Notes: a model not told the origin generated them from the letters alone. A stretch of 64,000 nt of DNA from Gordonia mangrovi (GCF_024734075.1 NZ_CP102850.1:682001-746000); one strand, 5' to 3'. Counted from the stretch's first letter, positions 54,461 to 63,838 are shown. A program made the numbers and translations.

Positions 54461-56260
54461 ATGTGCGGCGTATGTGGCGAGATCCGTTTCGACGCAACAT
54501 CTCCGGACATCTCCGCGGTCGATGCGATGACCTGCGAGATGACCCGACGCGGACCCGACGGTTCCGGGGTGTTCGCCAAGGGGTCGGTGGCCCTGGGGCA
54601 TCGGCGGCTGAAGATCATCGATCTCACCGAACGCGGTGGTCAGCCGATGGTCGACCCGGAGCTGGCGCTGGCCCTGGTGTTCAACGGCTGCATCTACAAC
54701 CACCGTGAGCTGCGCCGTGAACTCGAGGCCAAGGGCTATCGCTTCTTCTCCCATGCCGACAGCGAGGTGATCCTCAAGGCCTTCCACGCCTGGGGACCCA
54801 ATTGCGTCGATCACCTGATCGGCATGTTCGCCTTCGCCGTCGTCGACACCGACAGCGGTACGGTGACCCTCGCGCGCGACCGACTGGGTATCAAGCCGCT
54901 CTACATCGCCGAGACGCCCGGACGACTCCGCTTCGCGTCGTCGGTGCAGGCGCTGCTGCGTGCCGGCGATGTCGACACGTCGATCGACCGGGTCGCGCTG
55001 CACCACTACTTCAGCTTCCACGCGGTGGTCCCGGCACCGCACACGATCTACAACGGCATCCGGAAATTGCCTCCCGCCACCGTCCGTACCATCACACCCG
55101 ACGGCCGCAGCATCGAACGACGCTATTGGGAACCGGCTTTCGAGCCGCATCCCGATCGGGCCGACTGGGACGAACGCCGCTGGCAGTACGAGATCCTGGA
55201 GTCGCTGCGCACCTCGGTGCGGCGGCGCATGGTCGCCGACGTCCCGGTGGGTGTGCTGCTCTCCGGCGGCGTCGACTCCTCGTTGGTGGTGGCGCTGCTC
55301 GCCGAACAGGGGCAGCACGACCTGGCCACCTTCAGCATCGGCTTCGATTCGGCCGGGGGCGAATCCGGCGACGAGTACGCCTACTCCGACCTGATCGCGG
55401 ACACCTTCGCCACCGATCACCACAAGATCCACATCGGCACCGACCGACTACTGCCGGCGGTACCCGACACCATCGCCGCGATGGGCGAACCGATGGTGAG
55501 CCATGACTGCGTGGCCTTCTACCTCCTCTCCGAGGAGGTCAGCAAGTCGATCAAGGTGGTGCAGTCCGGGCAGGGCGCCGACGAGATCCTCGGCGGCTAC
55601 TCCTGGTACCCGCCGCTGCGCGACACCCCGCGCGCCGACACCACCAAGGCCTATGCCAACGCCTTCTTCGATCGCAGCCACCGGGCCGTGCTGGACATTC
55701 TCGACGAGCGGTATCACGTCGACGCCGAGTACGACCCCAGTTGGGAATTCGCGCTCGCCCACCAGTCCGCGCCGGGCGCTCGGACCGCGGTCGACGCGGC
55801 GCTGCGCCTCGACACCACGGTCATGCTGGTCGACGACCCGGTCAAGCGGGTCGACACCATGACCATGGCTTGGGGGCTGGAGGCGCGGGTACCGTTCCTC
55901 GATCACGAGTTCGTGGAACTCGCGGCCACGTGTCCGCCGGATCTCAAACTCGCCCACGGCGGCAAGGGAGTCCTCAAACAGGCCAGCCGGTCCATGCTGC
56001 CGGCCGCGGTGATCGACCGCACCAAGGGCTACTTCCCGGTGCCCGGGATCCGGCATCTCGACGGCGGACTGCTCGACCTCGTCACCGACACCCTGCGGTC
56101 GAGCGCGGCGGTCGACCGCGGGCTGTACCGGCCGGCCGCCCTCGACCGACTCTTCGACGACCCCAACGGAATCCGCACCACCCTCGACGGCAACGAGCTC
56201 TGGCAGGTCGCGCTGCTGGAGATGTGGTTGCAGAGTATGGAAGCGATCACCGCTCCATGA
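54461..56260 (+). CDS. Asparagine-synthase-type amidotransferase of the NAGGN (trio) family
   Basis: 599 residues. The N-terminal Ntn domain begins MCGVCGEIRFD with Cys2 as nucleophile. The synthetase domain has the PP-loop LLSGGVDSS at about 267-275 and later GQGADEILGGYSWYPP. These stretches match the family that makes N-acetylglutaminylglutamine amide in proteobacteria better than ordinary AsnB. It should adenylate a carboxylate of a small peptide and amidate it with glutamine-derived ammonia. It starts 3 bases after the ligase gene, and its stop overlaps the start of the peptidase (ATGA). Confidence 0.88.
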   Translation: MCGVCGEIRFDATSPDISAVDAMTCEMTRRGPDGSGVFAKGSVALGHRRLKIIDLTERGGQPMVDPELALALVFNGCIYNHRELRRELEAKGYRFFSHADSEVILKAFHAWGPNCVDHLIGMFAFAVVDTDSGTVTLARDRLGIKPLYIAETPGRLRFASSVQALLRAGDVDTSIDRVALHHYFSFHAVVPAPHTIYNGIRKLPPATVRTITPDGRSIERRYWEPAFEPHPDRADWDERRWQYEILESLRTSVRRRMVADVPVGVLLSGGVDSSLVVALLAEQGQHDLATFSIGFDSAGGESGDEYAYSDLIADTFATDHHKIHIGTDRLLPAVPDTIAAMGEPMVSHDCVAFYLLSEEVSKSIKVVQSGQGADEILGGYSWYPPLRDTPRADTTKAYANAFFDRSHRAVLDILDERYHVDAEYDPSWEFALAHQSAPGARTAVDAALRLDTTVMLVDDPVKRVDTMTMAWGLEARVPFLDHEFVELAATCPPDLKLAHGGKGVLKQASRSMLPAAVIDRTKGYFPVPGIRHLDGGLLDLVTDTLRSSAAVDRGLYRPAALDRLFDDPNGIRTTLDGNELWQVALLEMWLQSMEAITAP

Positions 56261-58230
56261 CCGCACGCGAACCTTTCGCGTCCGGGCCGACCATCGATCC
56301 GCGGGCGTCCGCGCCCACCAGCCCGGTCCGGTTCGACGAGCGGGGATGGCACACCTACGGCGCATCGGTCTCGCCGGACGGCTCGGCCTTCGCCTACATC
56401 GTCGACGACGGGGACGGCTACCCCCGCGCGGCACAGCGGTCGCTGTCCACCGACGGCGTCGGCGAACTCCGCTGGGTGCGGTTGCGCGCCAACGGCCCGG
56501 TGCGCCGGGTGATCCATTCCACCGACAGCCGCTGGCTGGCCGTGGAGATCGCACCGAGCGGTGGCGAACACCACCAGGTGTGGGTGGTCACCACCGACGC
56601 CGAGGACGACACGGCCTTTCGGGTCGGCGCCACCCGCCCCGACGGGCGCTCGTTCGGGACGGTGTCGCTGGTCGGCTGGGACACCGACTGGGTGCTGATC
56701 ACGGCCACCGAACCCGACGGCACCGCGCACAGCCTGCGCGTGCATCCGGGCACGGGCACCACGATGACGTTGGACGTCCGCGTCGGCGGCGCCCTCATCG
56801 ACTCGTGGAAGGGCGCGACGCTCGTGCGGGTGGGTCCGCGCGGCTATCGCGACATGCTGCTGGTCCGGCGGCGCATGGACACTGTCGACGACGACATCAC
56901 CATGACCCCGCTGTTGCCGAACGATCCCGGTTCGGTCACCGATCAGGGCTACATCCTGGATCAGGGTTTCGACCATCCGTCCCTCGTCTTCGTCGGACCA
57001 CCGCAGGACGAGGAGCGCGACCTCGACAGCGTACAGGCGTTGGTGGTCAGCGACTTCGACGCCAAATTCCCCCGGCTGCTCGGCGTCGAGGTCGCCGAGC
57101 ACGGCGTCCGCTTCCGGGTGCTGGCGCAACGACCCGACATCGGCGTCGACACATTCGCGGTGTCCCACGACCAGTCCACCGTTGCGCTGCTGTGGAACCG
57201 TTCCGGTCGCAGCGAACTGCAGATCCTCACCCTGCCCGATCAGACCCTGCACGAACCGATCCCGTTGCCCGGCGACGTCGCGCACCACTTGTCGATCAGT
57301 GCCGCCGGGAAACTCATCGCGGTCACCGTCTCGAGCCCGCAGCACTCTCCGCTGGTGCATCTGGTGAACACGACCACCCGGGAGGTGGTCGCAGTGCGTG
57401 ACGACGTGGTCGTCGGTGCCGGTCCGTCGTCCACGCTGCGCCCGGAACTGGTGGAGTTCTTCGCACGCGACGGCATGCCGTTGTCCGGGTGGCTTTTCCG
57501 GGCGGACCAAGCACGTCGGGCGGCCCCACGTCCCACCCTGGTCTACTTTCACGGTGGGCCCGAGGCGCAGACGCGACCGGAGTACAACTTCTTGTTCGGC
57601 CCGCTGGTCGACGCCGGAATCACGGTGTTCGCACCGAATGTGCGCGGCTCGTCGGGGTTCGGCCGCTTGTTCTCGCATGCCGACGACCGCTACGGCCGCT
57701 ACGCCGGGATCGACGACGCCGCCGACTGCGCCGATCACCTCGTCAGCCATGGCATCGCCGATCCGGACGCACTGTACTGCTCGGGACGCAGCTACGGCGG
57801 CTACCTCACCCTGGCATGCCTGACCTTTCATCCCGACCGGTTCGCCGCCGGGATCGCGATCTGCGGTATGAGCGACCTGGAGTCGTTCTTCCGCAACACC
57901 GAACCATGGATCGCGGTGGCCGCCTACACCAAGTACGGGCATCCCGACTCCGACCGTGAACTCCTCGCCGACCTCTCCCCGATCCACCGGATCGGCGAGG
58001 TGCGCGCGCCACTACTGGTGGTCCACGGGGCCCACGACACCAATGTCCCGGTCAGCGAATCCCAACAGATGGTCGACGAGTTGCGGGCGCGCGGCGCCGT
58101 CGCCGAACTGTTGCTGTTCAACGACGAAGGCCACGAGATCGTCAAACGACACAATCAGCAGATCCTCACCGAGGCGGTGGCCGGCTGGATTCACGCGCAC
58201 CCGTCCCGGACCGCCGGAGTCCGGCGATGA
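56257..58230 (+). CDS. S9-family prolyl-oligopeptidase-like serine peptidase
   Basis: 657 residues from ATG 56257, overlapping the amidotransferase stop. The N-terminal part of about 400 residues looks like a beta-propeller (SPDGSAFAYIVDDGDGYP; SRWLAVEIAPSGGEHHQVWV). The alpha/beta-hydrolase part has the triad Ser512 (CSGRSYGGYLT), Asp594 (HGAHDTNVP) and His626 (NDEGHEIV). There is no signal peptide. By context it may degrade the peptide made by the two enzymes before it, taking the place of the M42 peptidase found in the proteobacterial clusters. The frame is open far upstream, but that part is shadow of the amidotransferase. Confidence 0.9.
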   Translation: MTAREPFASGPTIDPRASAPTSPVRFDERGWHTYGASVSPDGSAFAYIVDDGDGYPRAAQRSLSTDGVGELRWVRLRANGPVRRVIHSTDSRWLAVEIAPSGGEHHQVWVVTTDAEDDTAFRVGATRPDGRSFGTVSLVGWDTDWVLITATEPDGTAHSLRVHPGTGTTMTLDVRVGGALIDSWKGATLVRVGPRGYRDMLLVRRRMDTVDDDITMTPLLPNDPGSVTDQGYILDQGFDHPSLVFVGPPQDEERDLDSVQALVVSDFDAKFPRLLGVEVAEHGVRFRVLAQRPDIGVDTFAVSHDQSTVALLWNRSGRSELQILTLPDQTLHEPIPLPGDVAHHLSISAAGKLIAVTVSSPQHSPLVHLVNTTTREVVAVRDDVVVGAGPSSTLRPELVEFFARDGMPLSGWLFRADQARRAAPRPTLVYFHGGPEAQTRPEYNFLFGPLVDAGITVFAPNVRGSSGFGRLFSHADDRYGRYAGIDDAADCADHLVSHGIADPDALYCSGRSYGGYLTLACLTFHPDRFAAGIAICGMSDLESFFRNTEPWIAVAAYTKYGHPDSDRELLADLSPIHRIGEVRAPLLVVHGAHDTNVPVSESQQMVDELRARGAVAELLLFNDEGHEIVKRHNQQILTEAVAGWIHAHPSRTAGVRR

Positions 58231-58934
58231 GCTCCCGGATGACCGAGCAGCTGATCGCCCAGATGGTCGAAACGCGTTCGCACAGCGCACGTGCGAATGT
58301 CGGCGAGGAATTGCGGCGACTGATCCTGTCCGGCGGTGCACCGCCGGGCATGCAACTGTCTCCCGGCAAGATCGCCAATGCCTTCCAGGTCAGTCCGATA
58401 CCCGTGCGCGAAGCTCTCAAGACGCTGGTGGGTGAGGGCCTGGTGGTGCATCAACGCAACGCGGGATACCACGTGAGTCAGCTGTCGGTCGACGAGCTAC
58501 GCGAGATCTACTTCGTGCGCGGCACTCTCGAGCAGGCCGCCCTGGCGCAGGCGGTGGCCCGCATCGATGCCGCAGGCATCGAGCGCGCCCGACACCATCA
58601 CGACGAGCTCGTCACCGCCGTCAAGTACAGCGACCGCAAGGCCTTCCACGAGATCTCGCGGGCATTCCACCGCGAACTGACTGCGCCCTGCGCAATGCCC
58701 CGGCTGCTCAACATGTTCGAGGCCACCTGGGATCTCACCGAACCATTCCAGGTCATGCGTTCGGTGGACACCGCCATCCAAGACGCGCTCAACGACGACC
58801 ACGCGACCATGCTCGACGGCTTCGTCGCCGGCGACACCGCGGCGGTTCTAGAGGTGGCCCAGGCGCACCATCGACGCCTCGAGAGCGCCGTCATCGAGAC
58901 CGCCGCCGCGTTGGACGTCCGCCCCGAGACGTGA
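58227..58934 (+). CDS. GntR-family regulator, FadR/FCD type
   Basis: 235 residues from ATG 58227, overlapping the peptidase stop (ATGA). The winged helix has GEELRRLILSGGAPPGMQLS and PIPVREALKTLVGEGLV. The FCD ligand domain follows (ELREIYFVRGTLEQAALAQA, with metal-ligand-type FHRELTAP and a late HHRRLE). Members sense small carboxylates or amino-acid-like molecules. Its translation is coupled to the peptide-amide cluster, so it probably controls that cluster and perhaps the racemase gene after it. Confidence 0.88.
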   Translation: MSSRMTEQLIAQMVETRSHSARANVGEELRRLILSGGAPPGMQLSPGKIANAFQVSPIPVREALKTLVGEGLVVHQRNAGYHVSQLSVDELREIYFVRGTLEQAALAQAVARIDAAGIERARHHHDELVTAVKYSDRKAFHEISRAFHRELTAPCAMPRLLNMFEATWDLTEPFQVMRSVDTAIQDALNDDHATMLDGFVAGDTAAVLEVAQAHHRRLESAVIETAAALDVRPET

Positions 58935-58952
58935 CCACCAGGGAGATTCCAC

Positions 58953-59768
58953 ATGTCAGCATTATCGGCCGGCACCGTGCACACCGATGACACCGCGGCC
59001 GGCACCGGAACCGACCCCGGACCGGAGGTACCACCCGCGATGCGCATCTGCGTCATCAATCCCAACACCGCGGCGGCGATGACCGACGTCATCGCCGCCG
59101 CCGCGCGATCGGTTGCCCGGCCCGACTGCGAGATCGTCGCGGTCACCTCGACCATGGGCCCGGAGTCGATCGAGAGTCACTACGACGAAGCGCTCGCGGT
59201 ACCCGGCCTGCTGCGCGCCATCAACGACCACCCGGGCTGCGACGGCTACCTCATCGCCTGCTTCGGCGATCCCGGCCTCGACGCCGCCCGGGAGATCGCC
59301 GACGCTCCGGTTCTCGGGATCGCCGAGGCGGCAATGCATCTGGCGGCCCCGCTGGGCCGCCGGTTCTCCATCGTCACCACCCTCGACCGGACCATCGGTC
59401 GGGCAATCGATCTGGTCGACCACTACGGATTCGCCGGTCACTGCGGCGGCGTGCACGCCTGCGACATCCCGGTGCTCGAACTCGAGACGAATCCGGCGAC
59501 CGCGGACATCCTGGAAAAGTCCTGTGCCGCAGCGCTGAGCACCGACGATTCGGACGCGATCGTCCTCGGATGCGCCGGCATGGCCGATCTCGCCCACCGG
59601 ATCGGTGCCGCCATCGGGGCGCCGGTCATTGACGGCGTCGCCGCCGGTGTGGGCATGCTCACCGCAATGGCCGCGATAGGGGTGCACACCGGCACCGCTT
59701 CCGGCGAGTTCCGGCGCCCACCCCGCAAACGCTACTCGGGCCCCTTGCGTGACTTCGAGATCACCTGA
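58953..59768 (+). CDS. Aspartate/glutamate/hydantoin racemase-family protein
   Basis: 271 residues. GGGAG lies 7 bases before ATG 58953 and supports this start, although the first 29 residues are polar and unlike the family; a start at 59040 (MRICVINPNTA) would give the usual length. The two catalytic cysteines are seen in LIACFGDPGLDAA and IVLGCAGM. HyuE-type enzymes racemise 5-substituted hydantoins or related amino-acid derivatives. It lies 18 bases after the GntR gene and is likely cotranscribed with the cluster before it. Its 3' end overlaps the convergent regulator gene by 8 bases. Confidence 0.85.
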   Translation: MSALSAGTVHTDDTAAGTGTDPGPEVPPAMRICVINPNTAAAMTDVIAAAARSVARPDCEIVAVTSTMGPESIESHYDEALAVPGLLRAINDHPGCDGYLIACFGDPGLDAAREIADAPVLGIAEAAMHLAAPLGRRFSIVTTLDRTIGRAIDLVDHYGFAGHCGGVHACDIPVLELETNPATADILEKSCAAALSTDDSDAIVLGCAGMADLAHRIGAAIGAPVIDGVAAGVGMLTAMAAIGVHTGTASGEFRRPPRKRYSGPLRDFEIT

Positions 59769-60438
59769 GTAGGCGCCGGACGTGGTCGCGGCAGAGATGA
59801 ACTGCGGCGCGCGCCGCGGCGGGGTCGGCGGCCGCCACCGCCGCCACGAGTTCCCGAGGCCCCGGGGAATGCTCCCCGTCGACCGCCGTGGCGTCGACGA
59901 GCCGCGGACACATCTGCTGCATCGCCTCGACGATGCCGCCATGGAGTTCCACCAGCAGACCATTGCCTGACGCGGCCACGACCGCAGCATGAAAGGCGAT
60001 GTCGGCCTGGGTGTACGCCGTCAGATCGCCACGGGCGAGAGCCTGCTCCGCCTGCTTCAGGCAGGTGCGCAGATCCGCGATGCGCGCCGGATCCGCGCCG
60101 GTCGCCGCCAACGCGGCCGCCTCGAGCTCGATGGCCTGAAGCGCGCCGAACAACTCGTGGTGCCGCCGCTCGGAAGCACACCGGGCGATGGCGGCGGCGA
60201 GCATGTTGGCGCTGCGGACGTAGGTGCCGTCACCACGCCGCGGTACGAGCATCCCGGCGTGTTCGAGCGCCCGGACCGCCTCACGGACGGTGTTCCGCCC
60301 CACCCCGAACTGCTCCACGAGTTCCGGCTCGGACGGAATCCGCTCCCCCACCGGCCACCGTCCGCTACTGATCGACTCCTGCATCCGGGCGACGACGAGT
60401 TCGCTGGTTCGGGGCGGCGGCGGGATCACATCGCTCAC
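59761..60438 (-). CDS. GntR-family regulator, FadR/FCD type
   Basis: 225 residues. The winged helix has GRWPVGERIPSEPELVEQFG and VGRNTVREAVRALEHAGML, followed by GDGTYVRS. The FCD domain is seen as LEAAALAATGADP and ADIAFHAAVVAASGN, with late HLCRDHVRRLL. It converges on the racemase gene and is divergent from the DsbA-like gene. Its ligand and targets are unknown; the palindrome just upstream of its start suggests autoregulation. Confidence 0.9.
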   Translation of the reverse strand: MSDVIPPPPRTSELVVARMQESISSGRWPVGERIPSEPELVEQFGVGRNTVREAVRALEHAGMLVPRRGDGTYVRSANMLAAAIARCASERRHHELFGALQAIELEAAALAATGADPARIADLRTCLKQAEQALARGDLTAYTQADIAFHAAVVAASGNGLLVELHGGIVEAMQQMCPRLVDATAVDGEHSPGPRELVAAVAAADPAAARAAVHLCRDHVRRLLR

Positions 60439-60449
60439 CCAAAGAACCT

Positions 60450-60462
60450 AACATCCCATGTT
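60450..60462. promoter_or_regulatory. Operator-like palindrome AACAT-CCC-ATGTT
   Basis: 5-bp perfect arms with a 3-base centre, 12 bases upstream of the start of the FadR-type regulator. The small size and position fit an autoregulatory GntR site that also faces the DsbA-like gene. Confidence 0.4.
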
Positions 60463-60566
60463 TGTCCCGGCCTCGGGTCGGCCCGGTGGGCCGACCAAGT
60501 AGCCTGTTCGGGGAAGCATCCGACCACGAAACCGTCCACACCACGAAGCAGAGGCATCAGCACCCC

Positions 60567-61289
60567 ATGGCCCAGAACTCGAAGAAGGTCATCGTCGACC
60601 CCCGCAAGGCGGAGAAGCGCCGCTCAATGCTCCTCAAGATCGGCGCCGCCGTCGTGTTGATCGCCATCGCCGTGGGCATCGGGCTGTGGGCGGTGCTGTC
60701 CAACGAGTCGAGTACCGGCAGTGCGTCGGAGGTCACCGTGGCCACCGACAATGCGTTTCGGGTCACCACTGCCCCGGCCGGCTCCACGCCACCCGCCGTC
60801 CTGACCGTCATCGAGGACTTCCAGTGCCCGGCTTGCCGCCAGTTCGAGGAACAGTTCGGGCCGGTCCTCGAGGAGTTGCGCAACAACCCACAGGTCGCCG
60901 TGGACTACATGCCGATCTCCATCCTCGACCGGATGTCGACCACGGACTACTCGACGCGCGCGGCGAACGCCTCGGCATGTGTCGCGGAGTCGACCGCGAC
61001 CGACGGCGACTTCTCGACCTGGCTGCAGTTCCACAACATGCTCTATGCCCAGCAGCCCGCCGAGGGTGGGGCCGGACTCTCCGACGACCAGCTGAACAAT
61101 CTCGCCACCCAGTCGGGCGCGAGCAACGTCCGACAGTGCATCGACGACCAGCAGTTCGCCGACTGGGTCGCCGACACCACCCAGGCGGCCGCCGCCACGG
61201 GCACACCGACCGTTCGACTCAACGGTGAGGATGTCGCGCTGTCGACGCCGGAGGCGTTGCGCGAGGCAGTCCTCGCGGCCACGAACTGA
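60567..61289 (+). CDS. Membrane-anchored DsbA-like thiol-disulfide oxidoreductase
   Basis: 240 residues from ATG 60567. A basic start (KKVIVDPRKAEKRR) is followed by one membrane segment at about 18-40 (IGAAVVLIAIAVGIGLWAVL). The thioredoxin-fold domain outside the membrane has the active site EDFQCPACRQFEEQFGP with Cys87 and Cys90, and the cis-Pro loop GTPTVRLNG. It oxidises cysteines of exported proteins. The VKOR gene 20 bases downstream should reoxidise it. Confidence 0.9.
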   Translation: MAQNSKKVIVDPRKAEKRRSMLLKIGAAVVLIAIAVGIGLWAVLSNESSTGSASEVTVATDNAFRVTTAPAGSTPPAVLTVIEDFQCPACRQFEEQFGPVLEELRNNPQVAVDYMPISILDRMSTTDYSTRAANASACVAESTATDGDFSTWLQFHNMLYAQQPAEGGAGLSDDQLNNLATQSGASNVRQCIDDQQFADWVADTTQAAAATGTPTVRLNGEDVALSTPEALREAVLAATN

Positions 61290-61309
61290 GCACTGGAGAA
61301 CACCGCATC

Positions 61310-61954
61310 ATGACCGACACCACCGACGAGTACGGCGACACCCTCACCCACCCGCAGGACGACGACGCCGCGGGTCGCGGCTGGACTTCGCTGGTTCCGG
61401 TTTCCCGCGTGGTCGGGGTGATCGTGCTCGTGGCCGGCGCCATCGGCCTGCTCGCTTCGGCCACCCTGACGGTCGAGCGCTTCGAACTGGCCCTCGACCC
61501 GTCCTACACCCCCAGCTGCAGCATCAACCCGGTGCTGTCGTGCGGGTCGGTCATGGTGACCGATCAGGCGGCCATCTTCGGCTTTCCCAACCCGCTGATC
61601 GGCATCGCGGCGTTCTCGGTGATCATGGTGACCGGGGCGCTGGCGGCCGCGGGAGTCTCACTGCCCCGGTGGTATTGGCTCGGCCAGACGCTGGGCACCC
61701 TGGCCGGTTTCGCCATGGTCAACTGGCTCGTCTTCCAGAGCCTGTACCGCATCCACGCCCTGTGCCCCTACTGCATGGTGGTCTGGACCGTGACCCCGGT
61801 GATCCTGGTGCTCAGTGCCGGGCGGGTCCTCCGATCGTCCCGTGTGGGGCGCGAGATCCGCTCGTGGCTGTGGGTGTTGCTCCCGGTGTGGTACGCGGTG
61901 GTGATCGTCGCCATCGGCGTGGAATTCTGGGATTACTGGTCGACGCTGATCTGA
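61310..61954 (+). CDS. Vitamin K epoxide reductase (VKOR) family protein
   Basis: 214 residues with about five membrane segments. The loop cysteines Cys70 and Cys78 (CSINPVLSCGS) and the CXXC pair Cys152/Cys155 (ALCPYCMVVW) are all present. In actinobacteria VKOR replaces DsbB: it passes electrons from the DsbA-like partner to menaquinone. The gene order DsbA-VKOR with a 20-base gap supports this. Confidence 0.93.
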   Translation: MTDTTDEYGDTLTHPQDDDAAGRGWTSLVPVSRVVGVIVLVAGAIGLLASATLTVERFELALDPSYTPSCSINPVLSCGSVMVTDQAAIFGFPNPLIGIAAFSVIMVTGALAAAGVSLPRWYWLGQTLGTLAGFAMVNWLVFQSLYRIHALCPYCMVVWTVTPVILVLSAGRVLRSSRVGREIRSWLWVLLPVWYAVVIVAIGVEFWDYWSTLI

Positions 61955-62004
61955 TCGACCCACTGTCGTCGCCGCCCACCGCAGCCTCGGATCGCACGCT
62001 CCCG

Positions 62005-62031
62005 GTCGACTGGGAACCGTTCCCGGTCGAC
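62005..62031. terminator. Hairpin between the convergent VKOR and PPOX genes
   Basis: GTCGACTGGGAA / TTCCCGGTCGAC, 12-bp arms with one mismatch and a 3-base loop. It lies between two convergent stop codons, so it can serve both transcripts. No U-tract follows. Confidence 0.65.
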
Positions 62032-62043
62032 GAGCGCGGCGGG

Positions 62044-62472
62044 TCAGGCCGAGACGTCGAGCGCGGCGATGACCTTGGTCGGTTCGATCCACACGACGAG
62101 TTCACCGGGGACGCCATTGCGCGCGCCGAACTCATCGGCGCGGTCGGCCCCCATGTATCGCCGGCCGCATTCGGTGGCGATCCTGCGCACCTCGGCGAGG
62201 TCGTCGCCGGTGACGGCGCGGCCCTGGATCTGCACGAACGCGTACGGCGGTCCGGGCAGGTCGACGGTCAACACCACACGTGGATCCCGGCTCATCGCAC
62301 GCGCTTTGGCGGTGGTGGCGCCGGTGTTGAACGCGATCCGGTCGCCGTCGAGGACGAACCACACCGGTGCCGCCAGCGGCCTTCCGTCGGCGGCGACCCA
62401 CCCGAGATGGCCGGTTCGGGTACCGGTGGTGAGAAAATCTCGGATCTCGGGATCCTGCAGTGCCGCGGTCAT
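62044..62472 (-). CDS. PPOX-class flavin- or F420-dependent protein
   Basis: 142 residues with a split-barrel flavin-binding fold: TRTGHLGWVAADGRPLAAPV, WFVLDGDRIAFNTG and RDPRVVLTVDLPGPPYAFVQ. Small actinobacterial members of this group bind F420, FMN or haem; I cannot decide which from the sequence. It lies 28 bases after mftG on the same strand and could be cotranscribed with it. Confidence 0.82.
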   Translation of the reverse strand: MTAALQDPEIRDFLTTGTRTGHLGWVAADGRPLAAPVWFVLDGDRIAFNTGATTAKARAMSRDPRVVLTVDLPGPPYAFVQIQGRAVTGDDLAEVRRIATECGRRYMGADRADEFGARNGVPGELVVWIEPTKVIAALDVSA

Positions 62473-62499
62473 CTCGCCAGCCTACGGACCCGACCCCGG

Positions 62500-63831
62500 T
62501 CAACGCGCCAGCGCGTCACCGATCCGGACGGCGACCATCATGATCGTGGCGTGCGGTCCGCTGCGACCCGCCGTCGGCAGGATGGAGCCATCCACGATTC
62601 GAAGCCCGATGACGCCGTCGAGGCCACCGAGTTCATCGGTGCGCACACCCATCGGCAGACTGCCCCAGGCGTGCTGAGAGGTCCGCACGACCGGATCGAC
62701 CGCAACCGAACCGGGCGCGACGATGTCGCGGAACACCGCTGAGTGCAACATGTCTCGGACCGACGCGGTCCCGGCCGCGGTCCGGCGGGCGCTGTCGGCG
62801 TCGAGTGTACCGAGGTCCACCAGGAGCCCGGAGTCCCCGGCCCGAACCACACCGCGGGCGCCGGGTCGCATCACTGCCACGCCGACGGCCGGACCCGCGG
62901 GCTCCAGTCCCCTCACAAAACTCGCCATATCGGCGCTGTAGCATCGGATTTCCACATCGTCAGCGGTGTGTACCACCGACTGCAACAACGCGGTCGGCGC
63001 CACTGGCGGTTGTGCCCGGCGGCGGTAGTGCACCAGCACCTCGCGATGTTCGTGGACGGGCAGTGCGTCCCCGGCCCCGATGAGGTGTGTCACACCGGAC
63101 CGCAGCAGGAGGCCCGCAGTGCCCAGCGTGCCCGCACTCAGCACCACCTCGCCGGCCGCCAGACGCTCCTGCCCGACGCGGACCCCGGTGACCCGACGTC
63201 CGGAGGCGGTCAGTTCCGTCGCCTCCGTGTCGGTGATCACGCTCAGGTTGGGGCGGTCGATCGCCGGCCGGAGGTAGGCCTCGGCCGATGTGCGCCGCAG
63301 TGGTCCGTCCCGGTTGGACCGAACGCGGTTCACGCCGACGATCGGCCACGGGTCCGCGGGAGCCCGCACCGGCAGTGTCTGCGCCCAATGGGACTCGAAA
63401 AGACCGACCACGTCCGCGAGTTCGTCGTCGGCGAAGGCGGTCACCCCCATGGTGCCGCCGGGAGCGTCCAGCTCGTCGTAGGCGTGTGTGATCGCCTCCC
63501 GCGTCCATCCGTCCGGCCAGCCGGCGAAGTCGCCGGGATGCCAGCGCAGGAAGTATCCCCCGTTGACGGCCGACGAACCACCGAGCGCGCGGCCCCGCAC
63601 CACCGGCAGCCCCGCGGCCTCGGCGTATCCGGTGGCGAAGCGAGCGCCGTCCTCGATCGGCAACACCCTGAGATCGCGCACCGCCCGCGTCGGCCACTCG
63701 TGCGGGCCGCGCTCGAGCACGACGACGGTGCGGTCGGGGTCGCGTGACAACCGTTCGGCGATCACGCACCCGGCACTGCCGGCGCCCACCACCACCACAT
63801 CGGCGATGGTCGGGAGCCCTCGTGACGACAC
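62500..63831 (-). CDS. mftG: Mycofactocin-associated GMC-family oxidoreductase MftG
   Basis: 443 residues. The FAD-binding start is ADVVVVGAGSAGCVIAERLS, followed by the GMC signature RALGGSSAVNGGYFLRWHPG. The C-terminal part has TSQHAWGSLPMG and GSILPTAGRSGPHATIMM, with the histidines expected at the active site. MftG is linked to reoxidation of the redox cofactor mycofactocin with transfer of electrons towards respiration in mycobacteria. Its start is 7 bases after the stop of the gene that appears to be mftF, the gene order known from mycobacteria. Confidence 0.88.
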   Translation of the reverse strand: MSSRGLPTIADVVVVGAGSAGCVIAERLSRDPDRTVVVLERGPHEWPTRAVRDLRVLPIEDGARFATGYAEAAGLPVVRGRALGGSSAVNGGYFLRWHPGDFAGWPDGWTREAITHAYDELDAPGGTMGVTAFADDELADVVGLFESHWAQTLPVRAPADPWPIVGVNRVRSNRDGPLRRTSAEAYLRPAIDRPNLSVITDTEATELTASGRRVTGVRVGQERLAAGEVVLSAGTLGTAGLLLRSGVTHLIGAGDALPVHEHREVLVHYRRRAQPPVAPTALLQSVVHTADDVEIRCYSADMASFVRGLEPAGPAVGVAVMRPGARGVVRAGDSGLLVDLGTLDADSARRTAAGTASVRDMLHSAVFRDIVAPGSVAVDPVVRTSQHAWGSLPMGVRTDELGGLDGVIGLRIVDGSILPTAGRSGPHATIMMVAVRIGDALAR

Positions 63832-63838
63832 GAGGTGA

